Assembly: GCA_039817415.1 (NCBI GenBank)
Contig: JBCBVV010000014.1
Location: 1 to 64,000, forward strand
Length of the DNA stretch: 64,000 nucleotides
Reading direction: 5' to 3'
Origin: JALEFZ01 sp039817415
GTDB lineage: Bacteria; Bacteroidota; Bacteroidia; J057
Below the pieces are notes generated by a model. It made no database searches. It had not been told where the DNA came from and saw only the letters and a program-made list of their open reading frames with translations. This document shows positions 51,599-61,443 of the stretch, piece by piece. The stretch's first letter is position 1. Each line of letters opens with the position of its first letter. A program made the translations under genes and the position numbers.

Positions 51599-53860
51599 CT
51601 ACAAACTCCACCTCGCCCCTACGTACAACACTCTTCCTGCTAATGGCGAATAGGCATAAGCCGTATCAAAAAAATCGCTAAAGCCAGCAGGAGAATTGGG
51701 ATCATTAAAGCCTACCAATGGAGAAAGAGGTTGACGATAATTAAGCAGGTTTTGCCCTCCGGCATAGACTTGCACGTTTGCATTGGGGAAACTCTTGGTC
51801 AACTGGAAGTTGTGAATGGCAAAGGCTTCTGAGCGTGTGGGCCTTGGCGATTCTAATGGTACTCCGTTTTCATCCAGATCAAATACCTCTGGAAGGGCCA
51901 TAGATCCAGTCAGGTTAAGGGTGTAGGAGGCCACAAGATTGGCTTTCTCCCAAGTATGGGTAAGATTAAACAAACCACTCCAAGAGGGCGCAAATTCAAT
52001 GTCTCTTCGCTCTTCCTCCTCTACCTCAAATACTTCTTGTACATTCCCTGCTAACTGGACTTTCCACTTAGAGCCAATCTGATGCTGAATACTAAGGTTA
52101 ATTCCCCTTGTTACGGCATGTCCCTCCGTATTGGCATAGATGATCTGACCTGGCGTATCATAATCTGGGATAATCTTGTTGGTAAAGTAAGTATAGTACA
52201 CATCTGCATCTATCATCCCTTGCCCTTCTCCCCATAAATAAAGATGGTTCCCATTTATGGATAAGTTATAGGAACGCTCTGGTTGTAGTTGTTCTTCAAT
52301 AACCACCTCCCGTTGACCGGAAACAAAGGCATGGTCTTCTGTAAATAGATTTACCGTTTTAAAACCCGTTCCTCCATTGAGTCTAAAGGTGGTGAAATCT
52401 CCAGGCTTAACTTTGAGGGCTAACCTGGGTGAGGGAATCAATCCATGATCAGGTTGATGGTCGAGTCTTATTCCTGCGAGGAGGGTAAAGCCTTCTTGGA
52501 GACGCCATTCGTCTTGTGCGAAGAGTCCTGGAATGAAGTTGCTTTGGGGGTTATTGACCCCTTCTTCGATCTGCGTGGCAATCGTATTATCATCGTAAAA
52601 ATCATAGCGTGTTGTTAATCCAAACAATAAACTGTGATCTTCTACCTGCTTGTCCCATATAAAATTGGCAAAGGCAATATGCTGACTGGCTTCGTAGAAA
52701 TCACTACCGTAATAGCTATTCTGGTAATGGGTACTAAAAGAATAATCTATCCTAAGGTCCTCCGAACTGGCAAATTCGTAGGTACCAAATAGTTCTCCTC
52801 TTCTGGTAAAAATACTTTCACCATATATGCTGTCATTTCCCCTGAGATCTCGGTACGCACGGTTTTGTAGGTATTCTTCAACCCCATTTCTCCTGTCTTC
52901 ATAATAAAACTTACCAGCTATGCTGAATCGTTTCTTGCTAGCCCGCTTGAAGTCCCATTTGGTAAAAAGGGAAAGTCGATCTAGGTTGATGATGTCTCCA
53001 AAGCCATCTGCTATTTCGTCCTGAAAGAAATCGGTATGGGCATAGTTGACTCCAATAAGTCCATTGGCAGCCTTTCCTTTTACAGCCAATGAGGCATTAG
53101 CTACATACTCACGATCATCTGAGGCACGAAGATCTAGGTTAAGCAGCGGTTGTTCCTCTGGGTCCTTGGTAATAATATTCAATACACCTGCTACAGCCTC
53201 TGAGCCATACAAAGTCGAATTGGGTCCTTTGACTACCTCGATCCGATCAATGATAGCGGCTGGAATTCCATTAAGTCCATAAGTAGCAGCGAGGTTACCA
53301 TAAATGGGACTTCCATCCATTAATACAGCGGTATACTGTCCGGGGAGGCCATTGACACTGATACTATTGGTGAAACAAACCCCACAAGCAACCACTTCCT
53401 GTACTCCATTGATCATTTTCAACCCATCGACCAGGTTGGTTGGAGCTATGGCTTCGAATAAATCCTCAGATTGGATTACACTTATTTTTACAGGGGATTG
53501 AGCCACAGAACTCTCTTTCATGGTCCCAGTTATGACCACTTCTGTAAGTCCGAGGATATCTTCCTTCAGATCAAAGGCAGGGATGGTGAGTTTTTCTCCT
53601 TTTTCTAGGCTAAAGGGGTGTTTTAGAGGCAAATAGCCGAGAGGCTTAGCCATAAGAATGTAATCCCCTTCCTGCTTCAGTTTAATAGAAAAATGACCTT
53701 GGCTATCACTGATATCACCTAGGGTAGTTCCCTGCACCCAAATTTGAATGCCGCTCAATGGCATTCCCATGTGAGTAAGTCTTCCCGTTACGGTAGGTGA
53801 TTGAGCGTATCCCATTCCCATCAACGCGAAGATTAGCAACAAAAAGTATAGTATTCTCAT
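51599..53860 (-). CDS. TonB-dependent receptor with CxxC motif in the plug
   Basis: The start at 53860 (MRILYFLLLIFALMGMGYAQ) gives a clean signal peptide; a longer start at 53887 adds nine residues. A CarboxypepD_reg-like domain (TVTGRLTHMGMPLSGIQIWV) is followed by the plug (ISVIQSEDLFEAIAPTNLVDGLKMINGVQ, then VACGVCFTNSISVNGLPGQY and IDRIEVVKGPNSTLYGSEAVAGVLNIITK). The barrel ends in ARWSL. The CGVC pair before the NG loop is known from a subset of Bacteroidota receptors and may indicate a metal or metal-complex ligand; this is inference. It seems to be a single-gene unit with the promoter at 53885-53916. Confidence 0.9.
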   Translation of the reverse strand: MRILYFLLLIFALMGMGYAQSPTVTGRLTHMGMPLSGIQIWVQGTTLGDISDSQGHFSIKLKQEGDYILMAKPLGYLPLKHPFSLEKGEKLTIPAFDLKEDILGLTEVVITGTMKESSVAQSPVKISVIQSEDLFEAIAPTNLVDGLKMINGVQEVVACGVCFTNSISVNGLPGQYTAVLMDGSPIYGNLAATYGLNGIPAAIIDRIEVVKGPNSTLYGSEAVAGVLNIITKDPEEQPLLNLDLRASDDREYVANASLAVKGKAANGLIGVNYAHTDFFQDEIADGFGDIINLDRLSLFTKWDFKRASKKRFSIAGKFYYEDRRNGVEEYLQNRAYRDLRGNDSIYGESIFTRRGELFGTYEFASSEDLRIDYSFSTHYQNSYYGSDFYEASQHIAFANFIWDKQVEDHSLLFGLTTRYDFYDDNTIATQIEEGVNNPQSNFIPGLFAQDEWRLQEGFTLLAGIRLDHQPDHGLIPSPRLALKVKPGDFTTFRLNGGTGFKTVNLFTEDHAFVSGQREVVIEEQLQPERSYNLSINGNHLYLWGEGQGMIDADVYYTYFTNKIIPDYDTPGQIIYANTEGHAVTRGINLSIQHQIGSKWKVQLAGNVQEVFEVEEEERRDIEFAPSWSGLFNLTHTWEKANLVASYTLNLTGSMALPEVFDLDENGVPLESPRPTRSEAFAIHNFQLTKSFPNANVQVYAGGQNLLNYRQPLSPLVGFNDPNSPAGFSDFFDTAYAYSPLAGRVLYVGARWSL

Positions 53861-53884
53861 GTTCTTTAAGAATTTTATCGCACA

Positions 53885-53916
53885 CAATTATATCTAAATT
53901 TTAATACTTATTCAAA
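53885..53916 (-). promoter_or_regulatory. Bacteroidota-type promoter of the TonB receptor gene
   Basis: On the minus strand TTTG (53913-53916) and TATAATTG (53885-53892) are separated by 20 bp, close to the consensus TTTG-N19-21-TAnnTTTG with one mismatch in the second box. The start codon lies 25 bp downstream. Confidence 0.45.
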
Positions 53917-54133
53917 TATTTTTTTAGACAAGTCTAATTTTATTTTTCCCATTCCCAAAAACATTATCCAAAGCTATTCTAGGGCTCTTTTTTAGATCAA
54001 TCCCATCCTCAGAAAAAAAATCAAAAAAATATAATCTCTCCCCCAACCTTTTTCAAATGACACGCCGTCATGAGAGTGAATCCAGAAGCTGCAGCCTGGA
54101 GAAAATCTTTCAACGAACAATCTTTTTTAAACT

Positions 54134-56656
54134 ATGAGATACTTATTGACTTGGATGCTGGGTCTATTGCTCCTATCAGGAGGATGGGTAATGGGCCAGA
54201 ATTCCGTTTATGTGGCGGGAAATGTGGTAGATACTACTGGTACACCCGTTCCTAACTTCCAATTGGTAGTCATCCCAGATGGTTCCAGTTCTCCTTCAGG
54301 TGTTATCTACACAGGACTTACTGATGTAAATGGACACTATTTGATAGACGTTCAATTGAGTCCCGTTTCCAATCAAGTGGATTCTTTGATTATCCTATTC
54401 CAAAACTGTATTACTGGCAGTGTTGATCAGGTTGTAACGCCTGGAGCATTTGTAGGCGATACGATCATTTATGACATTATTACTGCTTGTGATACCAATA
54501 GCATTGTGAATCCAGGAACATGTACAGCTTCCTTTTCTCATATCAATTATGATGATACGGTACAGTTTTCATCCCTATCACAGGGAGCTGGGTTGTCTTA
54601 CTTCTGGGATTTTGGGGATAGCACAAGTAGCACCCTTCAAGACCCTCTTCATGTCTACAGTTCTCCAGGTGTTTACTATGCCTGTTTGACCATTACAGAC
54701 TCTTCTAACAACTGTACGGATACATATTGTGATAATATCTTTATTAGCAACAATCAGGGTACTTGTACCGCCTCCTTTACCACAACAGTAAATCAGGCTA
54801 CTGCCCAGTTTGTTAATACTTCTGTGGGTTCAGGCTTCTTTCTAAACAGCGAGTGGCTATTCGGAGATGGAAACACCTCCACTTCAAATAATCCGGTTTA
54901 CACCTACAGCCAGGCTGGTACATATAACGTTAGCCTCATTGTATTGGATCCATTTACAGGATGCACAGATACAACTACACAAGCGGTTACCGTAGGAAAT
55001 CCTCCTCCATGTCAGGCAGCCTTCATTTCCTTTGTATCCATAGACTCTGCCATATTTATCTCTCAGTCAATCGGATCGAGCAATATCATCCATAATTGGG
55101 ATTTTGGAGACGGAACTACAGGTATAGGCCAAGTTGCTGCACACTTCTACACCCAACCCGATACCTATAGAGTATGCCTCACCATTACAGATAGCATCAG
55201 CGGATGTACAGATGATACCTGTGAGTGGGTAGTTGTAGTAGGTAACCAGCCTACTTGCGATCCGAACTTCACCTATGCTGACCTTGGAGGAAACAACATT
55301 CAGTTTTTTGACTTGGGAAGGAATAGTGGCTCCACTTACTTCTGGGATTTTGGCGACGGAAATACATCTACGCTTAACGAGCCTATCCATACATATGCCC
55401 AGCCAGGTGTATATAACGTATGTAGAACAGTTAGCGACCCTGCGACAGGTTGTACCAATACACAGTGTAATACTGTAATTGTTATTCCTCCAACTTGTGA
55501 TGCAGACTTCTCTGTATACTACGATTCGGTACCAAACTCCATGTACTTTGATGCGATCTACCAGCAGGCTGGATATACTTATACTTGGGACTTTGGAGAC
55601 GGGACAACGGCAACTGGTGTTAGTGCATACCACACTTACGCCTCGGCAGGATCCTACAATGTATGCCTAACCGTCACAGACGGAAGCCCTTCTGCAAGCT
55701 GTGCTGACACAGTATGTAAGGTACTCCCAACCGCTGCTCCACCTTCAATCTTTGGTGTATTAGGTCTTGTAAATCTACCTAACGGCCTACCTGCAGATGA
55801 CTTTACCGCCTATCTGATTGTATTGGATACGGTAGCAGGAACCTTAACTGCCGTGGATACCTTTGTATCTGATGCCAACCTAGGACCCTTCTTCTTCTTT
55901 GGTGCACCTGCTGGAGATTACCGCGTAAAGGTTGCTTTGAATCCCACCTCTGCTTTCTATGCCAATCACTTGCCTACTTACTATGGAGATGATCCATTCT
56001 GGTTCAATGCAACCGTAGTCAATCAGAATACCTTCCCATTGCTTGACATCATGATGGTAGCGGGAACAAACCCTGGTGGGCCTGGATTTGTAGGTGGATT
56101 GATTTCTCAAGGGGCTAACCGCACATCTACCAACATGGTAGAAGGCATTGCAGTCGTCCTTACAGACTTGAACAACAAGCCTATTGAAAGTGCGATGACC
56201 AATGCTTCAGGTGAGTATCAATTTGGCTCAGTAGCTGAAGGGAACTACAGAATCCATGTTGACATGTGGGGCAAATCAAGCGAATACTATGAGATTTCCA
56301 TTGCTCAAGGTCAAATCAACTACACAGGATTAGACTTCGAATTCAATGATTCCGAAATCTGGAAAACAGGAGTAGCAACAGGAGTAGACCCTGAGTTGGA
56401 GCAAGCTATAAAAGTATTCCCCAACCCAGCACGCGATCTTGTGAGAATTGAACTTGGAATTGATGAAGTCTCTAATGGACGCATCGAACTGATCAATAGC
56501 CTAGGCCAGCGAATGGAAGCCATCAACGGTCTTTTAGGAGGTAGCAACAGAGAAATTAAGATGGATGTAAGCCAGCTACCAGCAGGTCTATATCATATCA
56601 ACATCTCTGCAGATGACAAACTATTGGTCTCCAAGCGTCTTATTGTAGAAAAATAA
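54134..56656 (+). CDS. Secreted PKD-repeat protein with T9SS sorting domain
   Basis: The 840-residue protein has a signal peptide (about 1-21, ending VMGQ), a first carboxypeptidase-regulatory-like domain (YVAGNVVDTTGTPVPNFQLVV), and then five PKD domains with the hallmark motifs YFWDFGDS, EWLFGDGN, HNWDFGDG, YFWDFGDG and YTWDFGDG between about residues 135 and 525. Two more beta domains (about 535-720) and a C-terminal type IX sorting domain (IKVFPNPARDLVRIEL...GLYHINISAD...SKRLIVEK) follow. Such proteins are exported through the Por system and serve in adhesion or the cell-surface matrix. No enzyme domain is visible. Confidence 0.9.
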   Translation: MRYLLTWMLGLLLLSGGWVMGQNSVYVAGNVVDTTGTPVPNFQLVVIPDGSSSPSGVIYTGLTDVNGHYLIDVQLSPVSNQVDSLIILFQNCITGSVDQVVTPGAFVGDTIIYDIITACDTNSIVNPGTCTASFSHINYDDTVQFSSLSQGAGLSYFWDFGDSTSSTLQDPLHVYSSPGVYYACLTITDSSNNCTDTYCDNIFISNNQGTCTASFTTTVNQATAQFVNTSVGSGFFLNSEWLFGDGNTSTSNNPVYTYSQAGTYNVSLIVLDPFTGCTDTTTQAVTVGNPPPCQAAFISFVSIDSAIFISQSIGSSNIIHNWDFGDGTTGIGQVAAHFYTQPDTYRVCLTITDSISGCTDDTCEWVVVVGNQPTCDPNFTYADLGGNNIQFFDLGRNSGSTYFWDFGDGNTSTLNEPIHTYAQPGVYNVCRTVSDPATGCTNTQCNTVIVIPPTCDADFSVYYDSVPNSMYFDAIYQQAGYTYTWDFGDGTTATGVSAYHTYASAGSYNVCLTVTDGSPSASCADTVCKVLPTAAPPSIFGVLGLVNLPNGLPADDFTAYLIVLDTVAGTLTAVDTFVSDANLGPFFFFGAPAGDYRVKVALNPTSAFYANHLPTYYGDDPFWFNATVVNQNTFPLLDIMMVAGTNPGGPGFVGGLISQGANRTSTNMVEGIAVVLTDLNNKPIESAMTNASGEYQFGSVAEGNYRIHVDMWGKSSEYYEISIAQGQINYTGLDFEFNDSEIWKTGVATGVDPELEQAIKVFPNPARDLVRIELGIDEVSNGRIELINSLGQRMEAINGLLGGSNREIKMDVSQLPAGLYHINISADDKLLVSKRLIVEK

Positions 56657-56939
56657 GATACTGACGTGGTTATCAGGGATGAAGGGCCAAAGTCCAACGC
56701 TAATTTTGACTGAAAACCTTCTATCAGGACTTCTCCTTCATTCCCTGTTTCACTCAATAAATAATTAGGCTCTTTTACAACATTCAGGTGGAGGCTAGCA
56801 AGGAAGATATAAGATAGGGAAAGACATATTGTCTTGGTTACTAATTCCACACCCCCTATATACCTTCCCTAATGGACTCCACAACAGAAAGGGAAACAGT
56901 ATCCTTTGATGCTGTTTCCTCTTCTCACCAACAAGGCTA

Positions 56940-57545
56940 ATGACTCAGGTAACCCTCAAATTACTCAGGGCCTGTCGAAAAAAAGACAGGCGCGCGCAAA
57001 GCATGCTCTACGAGCATTGCTTTGGGTTCCTGATGCCTGTTGCCATGCGTTATGCCAATTGTGAAGACGATGCTCGTGCTTATCTAAACATGGGCTTCTA
57101 CAAAATCTTGAAAAAACTGGACCAGCTCAAGGATATCAATGCTTTTCAAGGCTGGGCCAAACGCGTTCTAATCACCACAATCCTGGACCAATTGAGAAAG
57201 GAAAAACGGTATACTGACAAGGTTCTTCATACCGAAGACAGTCAGGGTGAAGAAATACCAGATGCGTGGTTGAATGAATCAGATATCGATGCAGAGGAAA
57301 TTTATGCAGCCATTAGATCGTTGCCTCCTATGACTGCGTCTGTCTTTAACATGTACGCCATTGATGGCTACAAACAAAAAGAAATTGCTGAGCTGCTAAA
57401 GATTCAGCTCGGAACTGTCAAGTGGCACTATGCTGAGGCCAGAAAAAGGCTCAAAGCAAGACTAAGCCACATGCAAGAACGAATTACAACTGTCAAGAGC
57501 CTGAAAGGCCAGACTTATGAAGAAGGAAGAAGACATATTGGTTGA
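56940..57545 (+). CDS. ECF-type RNA polymerase sigma factor
   Basis: The 201-residue protein has a sigma-70 region 2 (QSMLYEHCFGFLMPVAMRY, AYLNMGFYKILKKLDQLKDINAFQGWAKRVLITTILDQLRKEKR, about 20-90) and region 4 (LPPMTASVFNMYAIDGYKQKEIAELLKIQLGTVKWHYAEARKRLKARL, about 127-175). It belongs to the Bacteroidota ECF group, whose anti-sigma gene usually follows. Here the next gene, which overlaps by 29 bp, has a cytoplasmic N-terminus, one membrane helix and a barrel-like C-terminal part. Confidence 0.9.
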   Translation: MTQVTLKLLRACRKKDRRAQSMLYEHCFGFLMPVAMRYANCEDDARAYLNMGFYKILKKLDQLKDINAFQGWAKRVLITTILDQLRKEKRYTDKVLHTEDSQGEEIPDAWLNESDIDAEEIYAAIRSLPPMTASVFNMYAIDGYKQKEIAELLKIQLGTVKWHYAEARKRLKARLSHMQERITTVKSLKGQTYEEGRRHIG

Positions 57546-58731
57546 CCTGATCCGTAACAAGCTCGACGGAACCGCCCCAGTATATCAGGATGGATACTGG
57601 GAGGAGGCCCTTGGCCAGATCGAGATGTGGGAGAAAGAAGATAAACAAAGACCCAGACTTCTTTTCTGGTTCTGGTTCATCGGAATGGCCATGCTAAGCG
57701 CAGTTGCCTTTGGGGCTTACGCTTGGTACACGCCCTCTCCTTCCTATACACGCACAGGCCCTCCCAACTCAGCTATCTCCATCCTGGCTGAAGGTGAATC
57801 TGACCGTGATGTATCTCGTCAAGCTATACCGCTTACAAGTACGAATGCTGCTCGAACGCAGGCTCAACTTCCCTCTTCATCCAACAATGACAAAAAGAAG
57901 AAGACACCTTTTGCTTCTCCGTCTTCTCCAACCTATACACAACTCGTGAAAGCTGAGGAGATTATTGCCTCAGTCCCAACAGAAAGAGTGCCGGCTTATG
58001 CTGCTCTGGTTATTCCCATTAGGGATAGCCTAGAGCGCATAAGTGATATTTTCCATGACATAGCCTTTAGCTTGTCTAAGGGGCCGATAAACCCTATTTA
58101 CAATCAACCTACCTACAGAAAGAAGCCAGGCATCTTCATTTCCAGCGATGTGGATGCCTCAGGCTTGCTTTCTAACTCCGAAGGGGGAAATTCAAGAGAA
58201 ATCTTCTTTAGAATGGGAACAGAAGTAGAACTTCCCCTGAATTCACAATGGTATATCAGACCCGGCTTACACTATGTCCAACAGCCAATTAGTGGCTTGT
58301 CAACCGAAGCCAATGGAAGAAGCTTTAGTTTCTCCTTCCGCGATGAAATCGTTCGCTGGACACCCAATCAAGCTTCTTTTGTTCAGTTACCCCTTAAAGT
58401 GGGAAGGTACTTAGGAGCTAGACATAAGGTAGAAGCAGGCCTAGCCGCCCAATACTTGCTTGGAACAAAAGGCCAATTGACAAGGGAGATAACAGATGGA
58501 TTCGGAAATACAAGCCGAAGCACAGAGGAACTCAACCAAATCGGATATGGAAGCAGAAACTGGATGCTCAATGCCCAGTTTGCCTACCGTATTCAATTGC
58601 TAAGAAAACTCGAAGGACATATCCTCTATCAATTGGACTTCAACCAACTGCCAACTGAGGGTTCCTTCCAGACTAATCAATTAGGAACCTACAGAGGAAT
58701 ACGATTCGGACTTAACTATTTGATCAGATAG
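57517..58731 (+). CDS. Membrane-anchored protein with barrel-like C-terminal domain, possible anti-sigma function
   Basis: The 404-residue protein begins with about 45 cytoplasm-like residues (ILVDLIRNKLDGTAPVYQDGYWEEALGQI), then one membrane helix (about 49-70: FWFWFIGMAMLSAVAFGAYAWY). A low-complexity Ser/Pro linker and a C-terminal part (about 195-404) with alternating strands follow, ending in LGTYRGIRFGLNYLIR, like outer-membrane-barrel proteins. The N-terminal layout fits Bacteroidota anti-sigma-like proteins, which sit directly after ECF sigma genes. The start overlaps the sigma gene by 29 bp, indicating coupling. The assignment as regulator is inferred from position. Confidence 0.75.
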   Translation: MKKEEDILVDLIRNKLDGTAPVYQDGYWEEALGQIEMWEKEDKQRPRLLFWFWFIGMAMLSAVAFGAYAWYTPSPSYTRTGPPNSAISILAEGESDRDVSRQAIPLTSTNAARTQAQLPSSSNNDKKKKTPFASPSSPTYTQLVKAEEIIASVPTERVPAYAALVIPIRDSLERISDIFHDIAFSLSKGPINPIYNQPTYRKKPGIFISSDVDASGLLSNSEGGNSREIFFRMGTEVELPLNSQWYIRPGLHYVQQPISGLSTEANGRSFSFSFRDEIVRWTPNQASFVQLPLKVGRYLGARHKVEAGLAAQYLLGTKGQLTREITDGFGNTSRSTEELNQIGYGSRNWMLNAQFAYRIQLLRKLEGHILYQLDFNQLPTEGSFQTNQLGTYRGIRFGLNYLIR

Positions 58732-58734
58732 AGC

Positions 58735-59862
58735 ATGAGGGGAGTTTTATATAGCATCTGTATCATCATACTAAGCCTTCTTTCTTCCTGCAAGGAGGAT
58801 TTGCCTTTGCCACAGGAAAATGAAGTCGTTTTTTCTGCTTCCATGAGCCTGGATGGACAGCTAAAAAGCTGGGAGGCGGGAAAAGAAGAGGTCAATATGA
58901 TTCCTACTCTTTCTTTGGAGGCCGATGATTTCAGAGCCTACACAGGAAGATTTGAGGGCTCGAGTAGCAAGGGGCAATTGTCCTTTAGCATATATGATGT
59001 GGAAGCGAGTCCATTAGAAGAAAATGCCAAACTAGATCAGATATTCCCACTAGAAAGAATATTATATCTCAACCAAAACGATCCAGCCTTAGATAAGACT
59101 TGGTTCAAGTTTAGAGGGTTGAGTGCAGGAAAGGCCCCTCGAAAGTTTTTCTGGGATTTTGGGGATGGTACAGAATCCACGGAAAGCGAGCCTCTACACC
59201 AATATCAGCAAAGCGGAACTTATACCGTTGAACTGGGTGTAGAGGATGGGACGGGCTGTTGGGACTTCTCCCGACAAGAGGTTAAGGTAGGATCAGAAGC
59301 AACCGATTGTAGAGTCGCCATTCGCTACACCTACAATGCAGATGGCTCCATCCAATTTGAAGCGGATTACGATAGTCCGAATGGACAGCAGCCCGCGCTT
59401 ATCTGGTCCATGGGAGATGGAAACTCCATCGAAAACCAAACCTCATTCTCCTACAATTACGACCACCAGACTATCTCAGAAGTAAGTTTGATCGCTGAAA
59501 TTGGGGATGACATCTGCTCGGATATCAAGAGAATTTATACCCGAAAGGGAGCCAGTTGTGTATCCTTCATCGAGTATAGGGCATCTAGACCTAATCCCTT
59601 AGCAGGACGTGTGCAGATTGCATACACAGCTCCCGATGGGACCTATTACTCTACCAATAAGTTTATCGGGCAGCCTGCAGCTTCTACCTTCCGAATTCTG
59701 GAAGCTGAACCTTACGAGGAAGCCTTTGATGGCAGATCTACCTACAGAATCAAAGCTGAATTTGATGGAATTCTCTACAATCCAGTGGATGAAAACCAAA
59801 AAATAGTGATTGAAAACGGACAAGCTACCTTTGCTGTTTCTCTCCCAAGAGGTATTCAATAG
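58735..59862 (+). CDS. PKD-domain lipoprotein
   Basis: The 375-residue protein has a lipoprotein signal (IIILSLLSSCKEDL, Cys at residue 19). One clear PKD domain with KFFWDFGDGTESTESEPLHQYQQSGTYTVELGVEDG (about 141-176) is present and a second, weaker one around LIWSMGDGN. The rest is beta-rich with no catalytic motif. It starts 3 bp after the stop of the preceding gene, so sigma factor, anchored protein and PKD lipoprotein form a three-gene operon. It is probably at the outer membrane, a role in surface attachment being inferred. Confidence 0.85.
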   Translation: MRGVLYSICIIILSLLSSCKEDLPLPQENEVVFSASMSLDGQLKSWEAGKEEVNMIPTLSLEADDFRAYTGRFEGSSSKGQLSFSIYDVEASPLEENAKLDQIFPLERILYLNQNDPALDKTWFKFRGLSAGKAPRKFFWDFGDGTESTESEPLHQYQQSGTYTVELGVEDGTGCWDFSRQEVKVGSEATDCRVAIRYTYNADGSIQFEADYDSPNGQQPALIWSMGDGNSIENQTSFSYNYDHQTISEVSLIAEIGDDICSDIKRIYTRKGASCVSFIEYRASRPNPLAGRVQIAYTAPDGTYYSTNKFIGQPAASTFRILEAEPYEEAFDGRSTYRIKAEFDGILYNPVDENQKIVIENGQATFAVSLPRGIQ

Positions 59863-59994
59863 TTTCCTATCCCTTATATGTAGCAAATGAAGTGAGATTC
59901 ATCTTGCCTGTCATTGCTTTTCCCCTTCAATTCTCTGATCTTTGTCTCCTTGATAGAGAAACATTTAACTCCTACCTCTCAGGATAAATAGACT

Positions 59995-61293
59995 ATGACA
60001 GACAGCATTTTGACATCTGATACGCTTGCCTTTGACATCATTGCCAAAGAGGAAAAAAGACAGCGTGAAGGAATTGAATTGATCGCATCGGAGAACTTCG
60101 TAAGCGATGAAGTGATGAGGGCAACAGGTTCTGTGTTGACCAATAAATATGCAGAAGGCCTACCTGGCAAAAGATATTACGGCGGATGTCAGCATGTGGA
60201 TGAAATAGAAGAACTCGCAAGAGAAAGAGCCAAGCAGCTTTTTGGAGCAGAGTGGGTGAATGTCCAGCCACACGCAGGTGCACAGGCCAATTCCGCTGTT
60301 ATGCTCGCGCTCTTAAATGCAGGGGATAAAATCATGGGCTTCGACCTGTCCCATGGAGGTCACCTGACTCATGGTTCGCCCGTAAACTATTCCGGAAAAC
60401 TATATAACCCAGTATTCTACGGTGTACAGGAAGATACAGGTTTGATCGACATGAATGTGGTTCGTGAAACGGCCCTTCGTGAGCGACCCAAACTGATTAT
60501 CACAGGTGCTTCTGCTTATTCCAGAGATTGGGATTATGCCACTTTCCGCGAGATTGCAGATGAAATCGGTGCCATGCTCATGGCCGATATTTCTCACCCA
60601 TCAGGATTAATCGCCAAAGGATTCCTCAACAATCCATTGCCTCACTGCCACTTGGTTACAACCACTACACACAAAACACTACGTGCTGCTCGTGGAGGAA
60701 TGATCATGGTAGGGAAAAACGAAGACAATCCCCTTGGAATCACCACTCGAAAAGGAAAAATCAGGTCAATCGGATCTATTTTAGATAGCTCTGTTTTCCC
60801 AGGGACACAGGGAGGACCTTTGATGCACTCTATTGCGGGGAAGGCAGTTGGATTTGGCGAAGCCCTTCGCCCTGAGTTCCACCAATACATGGAACAAAGC
60901 TTGAAGAATGCACAGGTATTGGCACAAGCCATGGTAGATGCAGGATACAAAGTTATCTCCGGCGGAACGGATAACCACCTGATGTTGATCGACCTTAGGC
61001 CCAAAAGTGATGAGTTGACAGGTAAGGTTGCTGAAAATGCATTGGTCCGTGCCGACATCACCATCAATAAGAATATGGTTCCTTTTGATTCTCGTAGCCC
61101 TATGGTAACTTCAGGAATTAGATTAGGAACGCCAGCTTTGACAACCAGAGGACTCAAAGAAGACGACATGAAGGTAATCGCTTCCTTCATTGACAGAGTC
61201 CTGATGGACCCAGAAAACGAAAGCCTGATCAATCAGGTCCGAGGAGAAGTAAACGAGTTTATGGGTTCACGCCCTATGTTTACCTGGGAATAA
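59995..61293 (+). CDS. glyA: Serine hydroxymethyltransferase
   Basis: The 432-residue protein matches GlyA over its length: GIELIASENFVSDEVMRATGSVLTNKYAEGLPGKRYYGGC (about 22-61), VQPHAGAQANSAVMLALL, GHLTHGSPVNYSGK and the pyridoxal-phosphate lysine in VTTTTHKTLRAARGG (about 219-233). GlyA interconverts serine plus tetrahydrofolate and glycine plus 5,10-methylene-tetrahydrofolate in the cytoplasm. The length is usual. It seems to be followed in the same direction by tatC with a gap of 150 bp. Confidence 0.97.
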   Translation: MTDSILTSDTLAFDIIAKEEKRQREGIELIASENFVSDEVMRATGSVLTNKYAEGLPGKRYYGGCQHVDEIEELARERAKQLFGAEWVNVQPHAGAQANSAVMLALLNAGDKIMGFDLSHGGHLTHGSPVNYSGKLYNPVFYGVQEDTGLIDMNVVRETALRERPKLIITGASAYSRDWDYATFREIADEIGAMLMADISHPSGLIAKGFLNNPLPHCHLVTTTTHKTLRAARGGMIMVGKNEDNPLGITTRKGKIRSIGSILDSSVFPGTQGGPLMHSIAGKAVGFGEALRPEFHQYMEQSLKNAQVLAQAMVDAGYKVISGGTDNHLMLIDLRPKSDELTGKVAENALVRADITINKNMVPFDSRSPMVTSGIRLGTPALTTRGLKEDDMKVIASFIDRVLMDPENESLINQVRGEVNEFMGSRPMFTWE

Positions 61294-61443
61294 TTGAGAA
61301 AAACTGAGGGTTAGAGCAATCTTTCCGCTTGTTAAACCGTCAAAGTATCTACAGAAAGGCTGGAAAAGGGCTTGATATCTTGTGAAAGAGTGGGAATCAG
61401 GCATAGAATTAGCCGGATGTAAGGGAATTAAAAACGAACTACT

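Noticed and set aside
55067..55633. 188-codon open frame antisense to the PKD protein
   Set aside because: It is the shadow of the repeated PKD domains on the other strand; composition is atypical and Cys/Ser/Val-rich.
54500..55720. Direct DNA repeats in the PKD gene as a possible tandem repeat or CRISPR-like array
   Set aside because: The similarity is at protein level (WDFGDG units about 85-90 codons apart) and reflects repeated domains.
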